Program-made: the position numbers and the translations under genes
In this document: positions 1-7,831 of the stretch, piece after piece
How positions within the stretch are numbered: position 1 is the stretch's first letter
How the letters are laid out: each line of letters begins with the position of its first letter
The notes under the pieces: model-generated
Told to the model about the DNA's origin: nothing
What the model saw: the letters and a program-made list of their open reading frames with translations, nothing else
Database searches by the model: none
Assembly (NCBI RefSeq): GCF_024199845.1
Contig: NZ_JANADO010000001.1
Span: forward strand, 6,634,001 to 6,698,000
Length of the DNA: 64,000 bases
Reading direction: 5' to 3'
Source of the DNA: Bradyrhizobium sp. CCGB12
Lineage (GTDB): Bacteria > Pseudomonadota > Alphaproteobacteria > Rhizobiales > Xanthobacteraceae

Positions 1-458
1 TTGGTTCCGGCATCGACGAGATCGTTGATGGCGGCGCGGACGCCGGGATGATCCAGCGCCACCACGGCGACGCCGTCATAATCGCCCGACAGCGCCTCGA
101 GCGAGGCCGCGAGCGAGGAGGGGTCGAACACGTCGGTTGCGACCATCTCGACGCTGAGGCGGCGCGCCGACAGCCAGGCCGACATTTCGCCAAGATAGGC
201 CTCGATTTGCTGCATGAACGGATTCGAGCCCGACGGCATCACGAAGGCGAAGCGGCGGGCGCGGCCGCGTGCGAGTTCTGCCGCGGCGACGTGCGGCTGG
301 AACGCATTGCGCTCGATCGCCGCCTTGACCCGCCGGACCGTGTCCGGCCGGACGCCCGGCCGGTTGTGCAGGACGCGGTCGACCGTCGCGAGACTGACGC
401 CGGCCTCGCGGGCGATGTCCTTCAGCGTCAGAGCAGTCGGGGTGAGCGTCTCGGCCAT
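1..458 (-). CDS. LacI-family transcriptional regulator (3' end cut by window)
   Basis: The gene starts at ATG 458 and runs off the left edge, leaving about 152 N-terminal residues. Residues 11-60 are a LacI helix-turn-helix (TLKDIAREAGVSLATVDRVL) followed by the hinge-type stretch RRVKAAIERNAF. From about residue 70 the periplasmic-binding-protein-like sensor lobe begins (RRFAFVMPSGSNPFMQQIEAYL). The family binds operators as dimers and responds to small sugars or polyols. The ATVDRVL variant in the recognition helix is common in regulators of ABC sugar or inositol uptake, but nothing in the window identifies the ligand. No RBS is obvious. The adjacent 459-550 gap is short and holds no gene. 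Confidence 0.9.
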   Translation of the reverse strand, partial: MAETLTPTALTLKDIAREAGVSLATVDRVLHNRPGVRPDTVRRVKAAIERNAFQPHVAAAELARGRARRFAFVMPSGSNPFMQQIEAYLGEMSAWLSARRLSVEMVATDVFDPSSLAASLEALSGDYDGVAVVALDHPGVRAAINDLVDAGT

Positions 459-550
459 GGCCGAAGGCTAGCAGAGGTGTTTTGAGGTACGCAACTCATT
501 TTGAGCGGCGTGACGGCATTTCCAAACGGAGGGGTTGGACGGCGCTTGCC

Positions 551-1015
551 TCAGCAGCTCAGGTCGAGCGTCAAGAACAGGCTGTTGGGATCCTCGACAT
601 AGCCCTCAAACGGACCGCAGAGGATGAAGCCGTGCGCCTGGTAGAGCGCAAGCGCCGGCTTGAAATAGTCCCACGAGCCGGTCTCGAGGCTGAGCCGCCC
701 GATGCCGCGCGCGCGGGCTTCCGTGATGATGTGGCGGAGCATCTGGCCGCCGAAGCCGCGCCGGCGCGTGGTCTGAAGCGTGTGCATCGACTTCACCTCG
801 CCGTGGCCGGCCGAGAGCATCTTCAGCGCGCCGGTGGCGACCAGCGTCTCGCCGTCCCAGCCGGTCCAGAACGCGATATCAGGCGCGCGAAGGCCGGCGA
901 GATCGAGCGCATGGGCGCTGCCCGGCGCGGTCTGCGCCCGCGCCGCCGTGACGTGATGATCGAGCAGCGCGATGACGCGGGGATCATGGGTGTCGCCGGT
1001 GCGGATCTGCATCAT
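551..1015 (-). CDS. GNAT-family N-acetyltransferase
   Basis: This 154-residue protein has the GNAT fold signature. The acetyl-CoA loop is RRRGFGGQMLRHIITEARARGIGRLSLETG at about residues 84-113, followed by the C-terminal YQAHGF motif near residue 128. It resembles the small single-domain YsnE/PhnO-like acetyltransferases. It lies 49 bp downstream of, and on the same strand as, the XRE-cupin regulator, so the two are probably co-transcribed. Two adjacent ATGs (1015, 1012) could be used and neither has a strong RBS. The substrate is unknown. Confidence 0.85.
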   Translation of the reverse strand: MMQIRTGDTHDPRVIALLDHHVTAARAQTAPGSAHALDLAGLRAPDIAFWTGWDGETLVATGALKMLSAGHGEVKSMHTLQTTRRRGFGGQMLRHIITEARARGIGRLSLETGSWDYFKPALALYQAHGFILCGPFEGYVEDPNSLFLTLDLSC

Positions 1016-1064
1016 CAGGGTCTCGTTTCAACTTGTCGGGTCACGTTCATGGAAATCGGCAGCA

Positions 1065-1646
1065 TCACATCTTCCCGTAGGAGGCGCCGCGCCGCGTGAT
1101 GATGATGTAGCGCGCATCCTGCCGGGTCTCGTTCTCGAAGATCACTGCGCGCATCACGTCGAAATCCAGACAATCGCCCTCGCGCAGCCGCACCGCCTTG
1201 GCATCGATATGCACGGCGATCGCGCCCTCCAGCATCAGAAGCTGCTGGGTGAAGGCGTTGCGGCCCCAGGGGCTATAGGAGACGCGGGCGCCAGCCGGCA
1301 GGTCGACGACGATGATCTCGATGCCGCTTGCCGCATCCGGCGGCGAGGCATGACGCCGCCGGTAGCCGCTGTCGGGATCACGCCAGTGCGGCTGGTCGGC
1401 GAGCCGCACCAGCCGCTCCGGCGGTTTCTCGGCCAGCGCGACGACATCGCTGAGCGACACGTCGAGTGCCGCGCAAAGCTTTCCGAGCAGCGCAGCCGTC
1501 GCGCTGCTCTGTGCCCGCTCCACCCGCCCGATCATGGCCCGGCTGACGCCGGACCGCACCGCGAGTTCGTTCAACGTGATGCCCGCCTGCGTCCGCAGCG
1601 TCTTCAGGCGCCGACCGATCGCGCGGTCGAGTTTTTGCTGGTCCAT
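1065..1646 (-). CDS. XRE-family regulator with C-terminal cupin domain
   Basis: The protein has 193 residues. Residues 12-66 form an XRE-type helix-turn-helix (RLKTLRTQAGITLNELAVRSGVSRAMIGRVER). Residues about 105-185 are a cupin-like barrel that ends in VIFENETRQDARYIIITRRG. This architecture is typical of small one-component repressors of amine or amino-acid metabolism genes, in which the cupin binds the ligand. It is the first gene of a probable two-gene unit with the GNAT protein. The upstream region 1647-1838 holds an AT-rich stretch (1754-1774) that would suit a promoter. The ligand cannot be inferred. Confidence 0.88.
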   Translation of the reverse strand: MDQQKLDRAIGRRLKTLRTQAGITLNELAVRSGVSRAMIGRVERAQSSATAALLGKLCAALDVSLSDVVALAEKPPERLVRLADQPHWRDPDSGYRRRHASPPDAASGIEIIVVDLPAGARVSYSPWGRNAFTQQLLMLEGAIAVHIDAKAVRLREGDCLDFDVMRAVIFENETRQDARYIIITRRGASYGKM

Positions 1647-1838
1647 CCGTGCTGGTCCTGGCCTTCATCCGAGCGTTGCCCGGCGACGCGGACCGCAAGC
1701 CGCCGGAGCGAGAGCAGCTTAGCCGAGCGAACGGTGCGTGCCGAAAGACAGGGGCTAATATATTGGAAACTTATGCACCGCGCGAATGCGCGCTGACGTC
1801 TTCCATATCAATCGGGATGAAAGTATCAATCGGAAGGC

Positions 1839-1885
1839 TTGGAGCAGGCGAAGGGAATTGAACCCTCGTATGCAGCTTGGGAAGC
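1839..1885 (-). repeat. duplicated 3' part of tRNA-Gly (putative att site)
   Basis: These 47 bp match 3730-3776 (the 3' portion of the intact tRNA-Gly gene plus one flanking base) with only two mismatches, in the same orientation. The copy stops after the anticodon-loop region and has no D-arm or 5' acceptor strand, so it cannot make a tRNA. Such partial tRNA copies form when an element integrates at a tRNA 3' end. Here it marks the far boundary of the 1.9-kb insert that carries the metallophosphoesterase. Confidence 0.85.
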
Positions 1886-1944
1886 AATAGCGCCCGGCGC
1901 TCTTCGGCTTCATCTTCATGCCGCGTCCGCAAACCGCACCGGCT

Positions 1945-1991
1945 CCTCGTCCGTTTGTCCGTCCGATAGTGCATCGGACCAACGGACGAGG
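1945..1991. repeat. long imperfect hairpin at the 3' end of the mini-island gene
   Basis: The arm CCTCGTCCGTT (1945-1955) pairs with AACGGACGAGG (1981-1991). Inside it GTCCGAT (1961-1967) pairs with ATCGGAC (1973-1979). Together they form a nearly continuous two-part stem with a five-base loop. It lies 49 bp downstream of the phosphoesterase stop codon and within 60 bp of the partial tRNA copy. It could act as a transcription terminator-like structure, although there is no T-run, or as a recombinase-related inverted repeat. Confidence 0.6.
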
Positions 1992-2039
1992 ATTCCATAT
2001 ATGAAAGCTAAAATTGCCTTGGCTTGCGCCTCGCCCGAT

Positions 2040-3524
2040 TCAGGCCTGCACATCCTCGGGTGCCTTGGCACCCAAGCCAAGGTCTACTCCCAACTCTTTC
2101 ATTTTCGCGTTTATTGCCTGGATAGCCGCGCGTCGGCGCTTCTGTGCTGTGGTCACATCAACGCCAGGAGCTGGGTTTTGAGGAAGGTCGTCAATAATCC
2201 GGTCATGGTTTATCAGGGGCTTGGAACGCAAATTATCGAGTTCAGGCCCTGTTATTCCCAATACTTCACTGGAAATAGAGATCAGCTCCTGAAGGCGCAT
2301 TCTTATCTTTTGGAAGGAATCGAGGTCACGCGCGAAGCCGGCGTTTGTGAACTTGTTCAGAAGATCTTCCCAAACGTGATACGTTACCAGGAACGTATAG
2401 AGGCCATGCGCCCAACTGGATTCGGTGCTGCCATAGAAAGCGCGACGAATAAGTAACTTGCGTGCGTAGTTTATTGCCTCGGCCCTTTTCATTTCTGTAT
2501 TAGCAGACATTTCAACTGCGACCTGAAACGCGGGATCGCGATAGATGTCCCGGCCAATCGGCAACTTAATGACGCCATTCGGCTGGCCGATATCAACTGC
2601 ACTAAATACACCGGCATTCTTAGAGCGATTGAACCTGGTAATTTCTAAAGTGTACTGGGCGCGACGATTCCTGAAAGCGGAATTCAAATGAATGATGTTA
2701 AAGCCGGCATCATCTCCGCCATGTCCTGTCGAAGATGGACAAGAGAGGACGTAAAGGTCTTGCCAGAATTCATCGGCTTCTGCAGCTCTAGCAGAGAGAT
2801 GACGCGGGATCGAATAGCGGGTGAGACCTTGAACGTGACGATGCCCGTGAAGGATAAGGCTGCATTCGAGAGAAATTGCTGCTGCTAAAAATGTGGCAGG
2901 GCTCACGAGATACATGAGGGGCTCGTCAGGTATTCCGAAGACTGTCTTCCCTTCTCCCGCCGCCTGCGGCAACGGATGGTGATGAAGGGCTAAGACGCGC
3001 ATGACCGCGAACTCTTGGCCCGCTCTTTGTGGAATGCTATCTTTTAGGCCAAGCGCAAGGTTATGAGAATTTGCGACAATTGCATCGTATGTAGCTTGCT
3101 GAATCTCGCCCTTCGCAGCAAAGCTTGCTCCATTTGAGTCTAGAAGGACCAAGTCCAATCCCGAGTTCGGGTAGTATTTATTCTCTGAATGGCGAGGGAG
3201 AGAAAGCTCCTGATATATTGCGTCGTTCTTGAACACGAGGCCCATTCTCTTTACGTCGTGATTGCCCGCGATTGCCCGAATGTCAGTGAACGTCCCCGTT
3301 GCTCGAAATTTTTCGATCGCACCCTTCGCCTCTTTGAAGGTGCTAGCCGAGGGGCTGTCTACCAAGTCGCCTGTAATCAATAGGATACGATCCGACGCGC
3401 CTTCGAATCGTTGCATCTTCTCGCGTATGGTCGAAACTAAGACGTCGACCGCTCCTGAGTATGTGCCGTTCCCGTCGAGATGGAGGTCCGAAATTTGCAC
3501 GATAACGAACGATCGATCCGTCAT
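2040..3524 (-). CDS. calcineurin-like metallophosphoesterase with long unassigned C-terminal region
   Basis: The protein has 494 residues from ATG 3524, chosen because GGAGG lies 5 bases upstream; a TTG four codons earlier is in frame but overlaps that RBS. The complete metal-binding set of the family is visible: DLHLD (D13, H15), GDLVD (D53), GNHD (N88, H89), LHHHP, and HGHRH near residue 230. This points to an active dinuclear-metal phosphodiesterase or phosphatase. The last roughly 190 residues match no domain I recognise and end in a Lys/Arg-rich helix. There is no signal peptide, so it is cytosolic. It is the only gene between a tRNA-Gly gene and its partial copy, and its codon use is more A/T-rich than its neighbours', which suggests horizontal transfer. 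A nuclease or anti-phage role is possible but unproven. Confidence 0.88.
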   Translation of the reverse strand: MTDRSFVIVQISDLHLDGNGTYSGAVDVLVSTIREKMQRFEGASDRILLITGDLVDSPSASTFKEAKGAIEKFRATGTFTDIRAIAGNHDVKRMGLVFKNDAIYQELSLPRHSENKYYPNSGLDLVLLDSNGASFAAKGEIQQATYDAIVANSHNLALGLKDSIPQRAGQEFAVMRVLALHHHPLPQAAGEGKTVFGIPDEPLMYLVSPATFLAAAISLECSLILHGHRHVQGLTRYSIPRHLSARAAEADEFWQDLYVLSCPSSTGHGGDDAGFNIIHLNSAFRNRRAQYTLEITRFNRSKNAGVFSAVDIGQPNGVIKLPIGRDIYRDPAFQVAVEMSANTEMKRAEAINYARKLLIRRAFYGSTESSWAHGLYTFLVTYHVWEDLLNKFTNAGFARDLDSFQKIRMRLQELISISSEVLGITGPELDNLRSKPLINHDRIIDDLPQNPAPGVDVTTAQKRRRAAIQAINAKMKELGVDLGLGAKAPEDVQA

Positions 3525-3729
3525 AATCGCCTCCAAACCTATCGATGAAGAGATTTTCCTCGCCAGTTCGAGAAGCTCGCTGAAACCCAGCTAGTGCAGT
3601 TTTGTTGATCGACGAGCAGGTCACCGTTTGCCGAAATCGACATTCAACCACTGGTTTTGTCAACCCGCGCGGCAAACCGACAAAATTGCTTCGCAACGTA
3701 ATTCACGTTCGCTTGAACTATTGCAAACG

Positions 3730-3776
3730 TTGGAGCGGGCGAAGGGAATCGAACCCTCGTATGCAGCTTGGGAAGC
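3730..3776 (-). repeat. att-like direct repeat inside tRNA-Gly
   Basis: This is the partner of the partial copy at 1839-1885: 45 of 47 bases are identical, with differences at repeat positions 8 and 21. It covers the CCA end, T arm, variable loop and 3' side of the anticodon arm. The end of the repeat marks the likely crossover region. Confidence 0.8.
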
Positions 3777-3804
3777 TGCCGTTCTACCATTGAACTACGC
3801 CCGC
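3731..3804 (-). tRNA. tRNA-Gly (anticodon CCC)
   Basis: The 74-nt gene includes an encoded CCA end. The acceptor strands GCGGGCG (5') and CGCCCGC (3') pair perfectly. The anticodon stem GCAGC/GCTGC encloses loop TTCCCAA, giving anticodon CCC for glycine GGG codons. The T-arm GAGGGTTCGATTCCCTT is canonical. The gene is intact although it borders the putative island, as expected when an element that integrates at a tRNA restores the gene. The 167 bp between it and the next gene hold nothing I recognise. Confidence 0.97.
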
Positions 3805-3977
3805 GGATGCGCAGCTTGCGCTCATCCTGATTAGCCGAGACGGCGCGTTCCGCCAAGCGCTTTGGCGCCGCACGCCACATGCTTCTCAACTTTCCAGCAA
3901 GATTTTGGGTGCGTCGGATTGTGGCGGTGTTATGATCTCGGGTCTGGGGAGAAGCGTGCACTGAGTGGGGCGTGTGC

Positions 3978-4556
3978 ATGGTGGGGCGTGCTTACGCGAT
4001 ATTTGACACGGCCATCGGCCGCTGCGGCATCATCTGGAGCAGCACCGGCGTGGTTTCCGTGCAATTGCCGGAGGCGCGGGAGATCGACACCCGCCGCCGC
4101 ATTTTCGCAATCCATCCCGAGGCGCGCGAGCAGCGCCCGTCCGAAAATGCAGAGCTTGCGATCGAGGGCATCAGAGGCCTGCTGCAAGGCAACGATCCCG
4201 ATTTTTCCGAGGTCAGCCTCGACGCCGGCGGCGTGCCCGGCTTCAGCCGGCGCGTCTACGAGTACACCTGCACGATCCCGCGCGGAGAGACACGAACGTA
4301 CCACGAGATCGCGAAAGCATTGGGTGCCTCCGGCGCCGCGCATTCGGTGGCGCAGGCGATCGCCAAAAATCCCTACATGCTGATCGTGCCCTGCCACCGG
4401 GTGCTGGAGGCCGGCAATTACACCGACCGGCTCTCGCCCTATGGCGGCGTGATCTCCAAGCGGCGGCTACTGGCGCTCGAGGGCGCCCATCCGATCGCCA
4501 GCAAGACGCTGTTCGAGGTGCTGCTGCCCGTTGCCCCGCCCCGCGCGCCTACCTAG
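3978..4556 (+). CDS. ogt: methylated-DNA-[protein]-cysteine S-methyltransferase
   Basis: This suicide DNA-repair enzyme transfers alkyl groups from O6-alkylguanine to its own cysteine. The 192-residue protein has the active-site motif VPCHR with Cys139, the helix-turn-helix region with RGETRTYHEIAKALG (about 102-116), and the Asn hinge equivalent before the active site (KNPYMLIVPCH). An in-frame GTG at 3972 could also start it; neither start has a good RBS. An AraC regulator begins 9 bp after the stop on the same strand. The pair therefore resembles the domains of Ada split into two genes. Confidence 0.92.
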   Translation: MVGRAYAIFDTAIGRCGIIWSSTGVVSVQLPEAREIDTRRRIFAIHPEAREQRPSENAELAIEGIRGLLQGNDPDFSEVSLDAGGVPGFSRRVYEYTCTIPRGETRTYHEIAKALGASGAAHSVAQAIAKNPYMLIVPCHRVLEAGNYTDRLSPYGGVISKRRLLALEGAHPIASKTLFEVLLPVAPPRAPT

Positions 4557-4565
4557 ATACGCGGC

Positions 4566-5405
4566 ATGGACGCAACCACGCTGCTGACGACACGTTCGAT
4601 GACCGTCTCCGAGTTTCGCTGCGATGCGGGGCCGGACGATACGCCGTTTGCGGAGTGCCGCGCCGGCCATTCCATCGCCTATGTCCGTTCGGGCAGTTTT
4701 GGCTGTCATTGCCGCGCCGGCTTCTTCGAATTGGTGGCGGGCTCGATGCTGGTCGGTGCCCCCGGCGAGGAATACACCTGCACGCATGAGCACGTGTCCG
4801 GCGACGTCTGCCTGTCCTTTTTCCTCGGTGAGGATCTGGTCGACGCCCTCGGCGGACGTCGCGAGGTCTGGCAGGTCGGCGCAACGCCGCCGCTGCCCGA
4901 GCTGATGGTGCTCGGCGAGCTCGCCCAGACGGCGGCAGATGGCAATAGCGATCTCGGCCTCGACGAAATCGGTCACATCCTGGCTGGTCGTTTTGTCGAC
5001 GTCGCCTCGGGCAAGCCCCGCAAGCAGACACCGCCGACCACGCGCGACCGTCGGCGCGCGGTCGAAGCTGCGCTGTGGATCGACGACAATTCGCACGGCG
5101 AAGTCGACCTGGAACAAGCCGCGCGGCAGGTGGGCCTTAGCCCTTTCCATTTCCTGCGACTGTTCTCGAGCGTGCTCGGCGTCACCCCGCATCAATATCT
5201 GGTGCGCTCGCGGCTGCGGCACGCCGCGCGACTGCTCACGGATGAGGACATCGCGGTCACCGACATCGCCTATGACGTCGGCTTTGGCGATCTCTCCAAC
5301 TTCGTTCGCACCTTCCACCGCGCCGCGGGCGTGTCGCCGACCAAGTTCCGCCAGGCCTCGAAGGGGGAACGCAACATTTTCGGGGAACGCCTCGTCCTCA
5401 ACTGA
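4566..5405 (+). CDS. AraC-family regulator with Cys/His-rich N-terminal cupin-like domain
   Basis: The protein has 279 residues. Residues about 165-270 are a double helix-turn-helix AraC domain ([32 protein letters not shown] then [31 protein letters not shown]). The N-terminal part has six cysteines within the first 82 residues (C19, C31, C47, C49, C72, C82) and nearby histidines in CHC and CTHEH, unusual for a sugar-type cupin sensor and suggestive of metal or thiol/alkyl sensing. It is probably co-transcribed with ogt (9-bp gap). Regulation of an alkylation or redox response is inferred from this context only. Confidence 0.88.
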   Translation: MDATTLLTTRSMTVSEFRCDAGPDDTPFAECRAGHSIAYVRSGSFGCHCRAGFFELVAGSMLVGAPGEEYTCTHEHVSGDVCLSFFLGEDLVDALGGRREVWQVGATPPLPELMVLGELAQTAADGNSDLGLDEIGHILAGRFVDVASGKPRKQTPPTTRDRRRAVEAALWIDDNSHGEVDLEQAARQVGLSPFHFLRLFSSVLGVTPHQYLVRSRLRHAARLLTDEDIAVTDIAYDVGFGDLSNFVRTFHRAAGVSPTKFRQASKGERNIFGERLVLN

Positions 5406-5535
5406 GACAGGCCGGGCACATCGCAGGGTAACAGTCTGTTGACCAGACAGGCGCGAAGCACTGGCGCTCGCGGCACATCGCGCGCTACTACAACCGAAGA
5501 GCGAATCAGCGCCTTTCAGTGCGACGAGCCGGCAG

Positions 5536-5895
5536 ATGGACAGTTCCTCAGATAACGTGATTGCGGCTACGCTGATCGCGCTTGCCGTAGGCCTCGCGTT
5601 CATCGCTGGCTGTGCCGTCTATTACGGCCGCCAAATCAGCTCGCCCAGGATTCCAATGCAATGGGGGCCCGATGGGCAGCCAACCTGGTTTGCACCGCGC
5701 CTCATTGGGCTCTGGTCCAGCTTCGCCGTCACGGCGGCGCTTTCCGTGTTCCTGCTCATCCTCGCCCTTCATGAACCGCAGAAGCTCACGGCGTTGATCG
5801 TCGCAACGGTCAGCGTGATCGGAACCAACATGTGGTTCCAGGTCTATCACCTGAAGCGGGTGATCCGGTGGCAGGCGGAGACGCTGGCGAGTTAG
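5536..5895 (+). CDS. small membrane protein, DUF1648-like
   Basis: The 119-residue protein has three hydrophobic helices: about residues 7-29, 58-79 and 85-102. Between the first two is IPMQWGPDGQPTWFAPR, which resembles the conserved 'IPxHxxxxGxpd' segment of DUF1648/SdpI-type membrane proteins. The end of the third helix carries a basic HLKRVIRW tail. A second small membrane protein begins 12 bp after its stop, so the two probably form a unit. The function is unknown; SdpI relatives confer immunity to a toxin, but that is only a family association. Confidence 0.75.
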   Translation: MDSSSDNVIAATLIALAVGLAFIAGCAVYYGRQISSPRIPMQWGPDGQPTWFAPRLIGLWSSFAVTAALSVFLLILALHEPQKLTALIVATVSVIGTNMWFQVYHLKRVIRWQAETLAS

Positions 5896-5907
5896 CCGGG
5901 CAGTCCC

Positions 5908-6186
5908 ATGGCATGGATTCTCGCGATCGGCGTTTGCGCGTTCCTCTACTGGATCACGAGGCGAGCTCGCGAACATGCCGCCGAGCATGCCGCAACCGGT
6001 GTGCTGCGCTCGCCGCTGTACTGGTCGGCTGCGGCCCTCACGATGACGTTGCTGGGCCTCGTCCTCTACATGGCCCATCTCGGGCACGAGGGGCCGATTC
6101 CGTGGCCGTTCTGGCCGCTCGCGGGCATCCTGATCATCGCCATCCTGCTGCTGCGTCGCGCCTTGAAGTGGCGATACCCGGTCTAG
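5908..6186 (+). CDS. small three-helix membrane protein, unknown function
   Basis: The protein has 92 residues. It has an N-terminal hydrophobic segment (AWILAIGVCAFLYWI), a charged HEHAAEHAAT-like stretch, and two further helices (about 38-57 and 66-84) ending in RRALKWRYPV. It sits 12 bp downstream of the DUF1648-like gene in the same direction and is presumably its partner. I recognise no family. Confidence 0.65.
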   Translation: MAWILAIGVCAFLYWITRRAREHAAEHAATGVLRSPLYWSAAALTMTLLGLVLYMAHLGHEGPIPWPFWPLAGILIIAILLLRRALKWRYPV

Positions 6187-6305
6187 TCCCGCCAACCGAC
6201 CGTCCGCACCAAGCGCAAGATTTTCCAAGAGCGTCCGACCTCGCCTCGACTAGCTTCGGCTCCGGCGCGCGCCAGTTGCGGCGCGCTTCGCAAATGGAGA
6301 CTGAC

Positions 6306-6665
6306 ATGTACGACCACATCGGACTTCGCGTTGCCGACCTCGACGCCGCCACGCGCTTCTACAGCGCTGTGCTGGCGCCACTCGGCCATGTCCTGTGCTC
6401 GAGCGGCGACGGCTATGCCGGCTTCGGCCCGAAGGGCGAGCCGGCGCTCTGGCTGCATCTCAACAAGGGGCGGAAGGCCGACGGCGTCCACATCGCCTTC
6501 CGCGCTGGGGATCATGACGCGGTGAAGGCATTCCACAGTGCGGGCCTGAAGAGCGGCGGTCGCGACAATGGCGGCGCCGGTCCGCGCAAGGATTACAGCC
6601 CGACCTATTATTCGGCGTTTTTGATCGATCCCGATGGCAACAATGTCGAGGCGGTTTGCAGCTAA
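6306..6665 (+). CDS. VOC (glyoxalase/bleomycin-resistance fold) protein
   Basis: The 119-residue protein begins MYDHIGLRVADLDAATRFYSAVLAPLG, the classic opening of single-domain VOC proteins, and ends with FLIDPDGNNVEAVC, the closing beta strand. H4 and E116 occupy the usual metal-ligand positions. ATG 6306 is chosen because GGAG lies just upstream (6296-6299). The substrate is unknown; many such proteins bind electrophilic small molecules or antibiotics. Confidence 0.88.
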   Translation: MYDHIGLRVADLDAATRFYSAVLAPLGHVLCSSGDGYAGFGPKGEPALWLHLNKGRKADGVHIAFRAGDHDAVKAFHSAGLKSGGRDNGGAGPRKDYSPTYYSAFLIDPDGNNVEAVCS

Positions 6666-6681
6666 GCATTTGCCGCTTGCT

Positions 6682-6801
6682 CCGTCATTGCGAGGAGCGC
6701 GACAAAATTGCGCAGCAATTTTGCGCAGGTGCGACGAAGCAATCCAGACTGTCTCCGTGGAGACATCGCTGGATTGCTTTGCTAGCGCTCGCAACGACGG
6801 A
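6682..6801. repeat. REP-like palindromic pair, family A (CGTCATTGCGAG type)
   Basis: The left arm begins CCGTCATTGCGAGGAGCG and the right arm ends CTAGCGCTCGCAACGACGG. Inner arms around CAATCCAGA and TGGATTG pair with each other. A T-run (ATTTTTTGG) follows, so the structure could also terminate transcription of the VOC gene. Related copies lie at 17648-17727 and 49093-49178. Confidence 0.85.
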
Positions 6802-6839
6802 TTTTTTGGCCAACACCTAACGTAATCAAGGACACCATT

Positions 6840-7241
6840 ATGGCTTCCATCCACAATGACATTCCCCTCCCCGTCCCCGCGCGCGACGTCTGGGATGCGG
6901 TGCGCGATTTCGGCGCGCTGCATCAGCGGCTGGTGCCGGGCTTCGTCACCGCCTGCACGCGCGATGGCGATGCACGCATCGTCACCTTCGCCAACGGCTC
7001 GGTGGCGCGCGAGGTGCTGGTCGATTGCGACGATGCGCGCCAGCGTCTCGTCTACGCCATCAACAACGAGCGACTGATGCATTACAGCGCTTCGGTGCAG
7101 GTGATTGCCGACGGTGAGGCCCGGTGCCGCCTGGTCTGGACCATCGACATGTTGCCGAACGAGCTTGCGTCTTATGTGCAGGAGCAGACCGGCGAAGCCG
7201 TGATCGCCTTGCACCGGGCGTTTCCGCCTGCGGCGGCCTGA
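6840..7241 (+). CDS. SRPBCC / polyketide-cyclase-like protein
   Basis: The 133-residue protein matches the START/SRPBCC helix-grip pattern: an opening beta strand with VPARDVWDAVRDFGALHQRLVPG, central strands with RIVTFANGSVAREVLV, and a final amphipathic helix ASYVQEQTGEAVIALHR. Such proteins bind small hydrophobic ligands. It follows a REP-like pair, so co-transcription with the VOC gene upstream is uncertain. Confidence 0.85.
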   Translation: MASIHNDIPLPVPARDVWDAVRDFGALHQRLVPGFVTACTRDGDARIVTFANGSVAREVLVDCDDARQRLVYAINNERLMHYSASVQVIADGEARCRLVWTIDMLPNELASYVQEQTGEAVIALHRAFPPAAA

Positions 7242-7354
7242 TCATCCTATGTGAGCTTTCTCACAGAGCTCCGCCCTCGCCAGCCCTAACCAAGGCGACG
7301 TGCGTCCGGTTGGCTCCGCTCTCCCGGCGGAGCCACGCACGCGAGGAGCATGCC

Positions 7355-7831
7355 ATGAGAGGTGCGGACAAGGTGATCTGCCAGGCGGCCACCGTGCTGC
7401 TGTTGTTTTCCGTCGCGAGCACGCCGGCAAAGGCGCAGTTCCTCGGCGGCGGCGGTGCCGCCGGCGAGGACATGATGACCCAGATGGCGCCGATGCTGGA
7501 GATGATGAAGGCGAAGATGGGCAAGCGCCGCTTCGCCATGCTGATGCAGACCATGGGCCCGATGATGAGTCGCATGATGGAGAACGGCGGCGGCGGCCTT
7601 GGTGGCCTGTCCGGCGGCAATCTCGGCGGCTTCGGTGCGCCGAACTATGGCGGCTACACCCCGATGGGCGGCGGCTACATGCCAGCTGGGATCGGCGGCG
7701 TGGGCGGCGGCGACATCATGGGCATGCTCGGCGGCTCCGGAGGCGGCGACATGATGGCGATGATCCCGCAGCTGATGCGGCTTGCCAATGTCGGCGGCGG
7801 TGGTGGCCATCGCCGCCACAAGCGCCGCTAG
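7355..7831 (+). CDS. secreted Met/Gly-rich protein, unknown function
   Basis: This 158-residue protein has a clear signal peptide (VICQAATVLLLFSVASTPAKAQ) with predicted cleavage after AKA. The mature part has a methionine-rich amphipathic stretch (residues about 38-75, with repeated MM pairs), then glycine-rich segments with GGG, PNYGGY and MGGGYMP, and a basic HRRHKRR tail. ATG 7355 is preceded by GAGGAG. Met-rich and His/Arg-tailed periplasmic proteins can bind copper, but nothing else here supports that. Its stop codon overlaps the convergent MATE gene stop by 4 bp. Confidence 0.72.
   Translation: MRGADKVICQAATVLLLFSVASTPAKAQFLGGGGAAGEDMMTQMAPMLEMMKAKMGKRRFAMLMQTMGPMMSRMMENGGGGLGGLSGGNLGGFGAPNYGGYTPMGGGYMPAGIGGVGGGDIMGMLGGSGGGDMMAMIPQLMRLANVGGGGGHRRHKRR

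Larger units (their letters stand above)
1886..3729. mobile_element. putative mini-island integrated at tRNA-Gly, integrase absent
   Basis: The segment is bounded by the 47-bp imperfect direct repeat at 1839-1885 and the intact tRNA-Gly gene whose 3' part begins at 3731. It contains one confident gene, a metallophosphoesterase, and is visibly richer in A/T than the genes on either side. No integrase or excisionase reading frame is present, so it is either a deletion remnant of a larger island or a satellite mobilised in trans. A long imperfect hairpin (1945-1991) lies just beyond the phosphoesterase stop codon. Confidence 0.65.

Noticed and set aside
1839..1885. Second tRNA-Gly gene
   Set aside because: Only the 3' half is present; the D arm, the 5' acceptor strand and part of the anticodon stem are missing.
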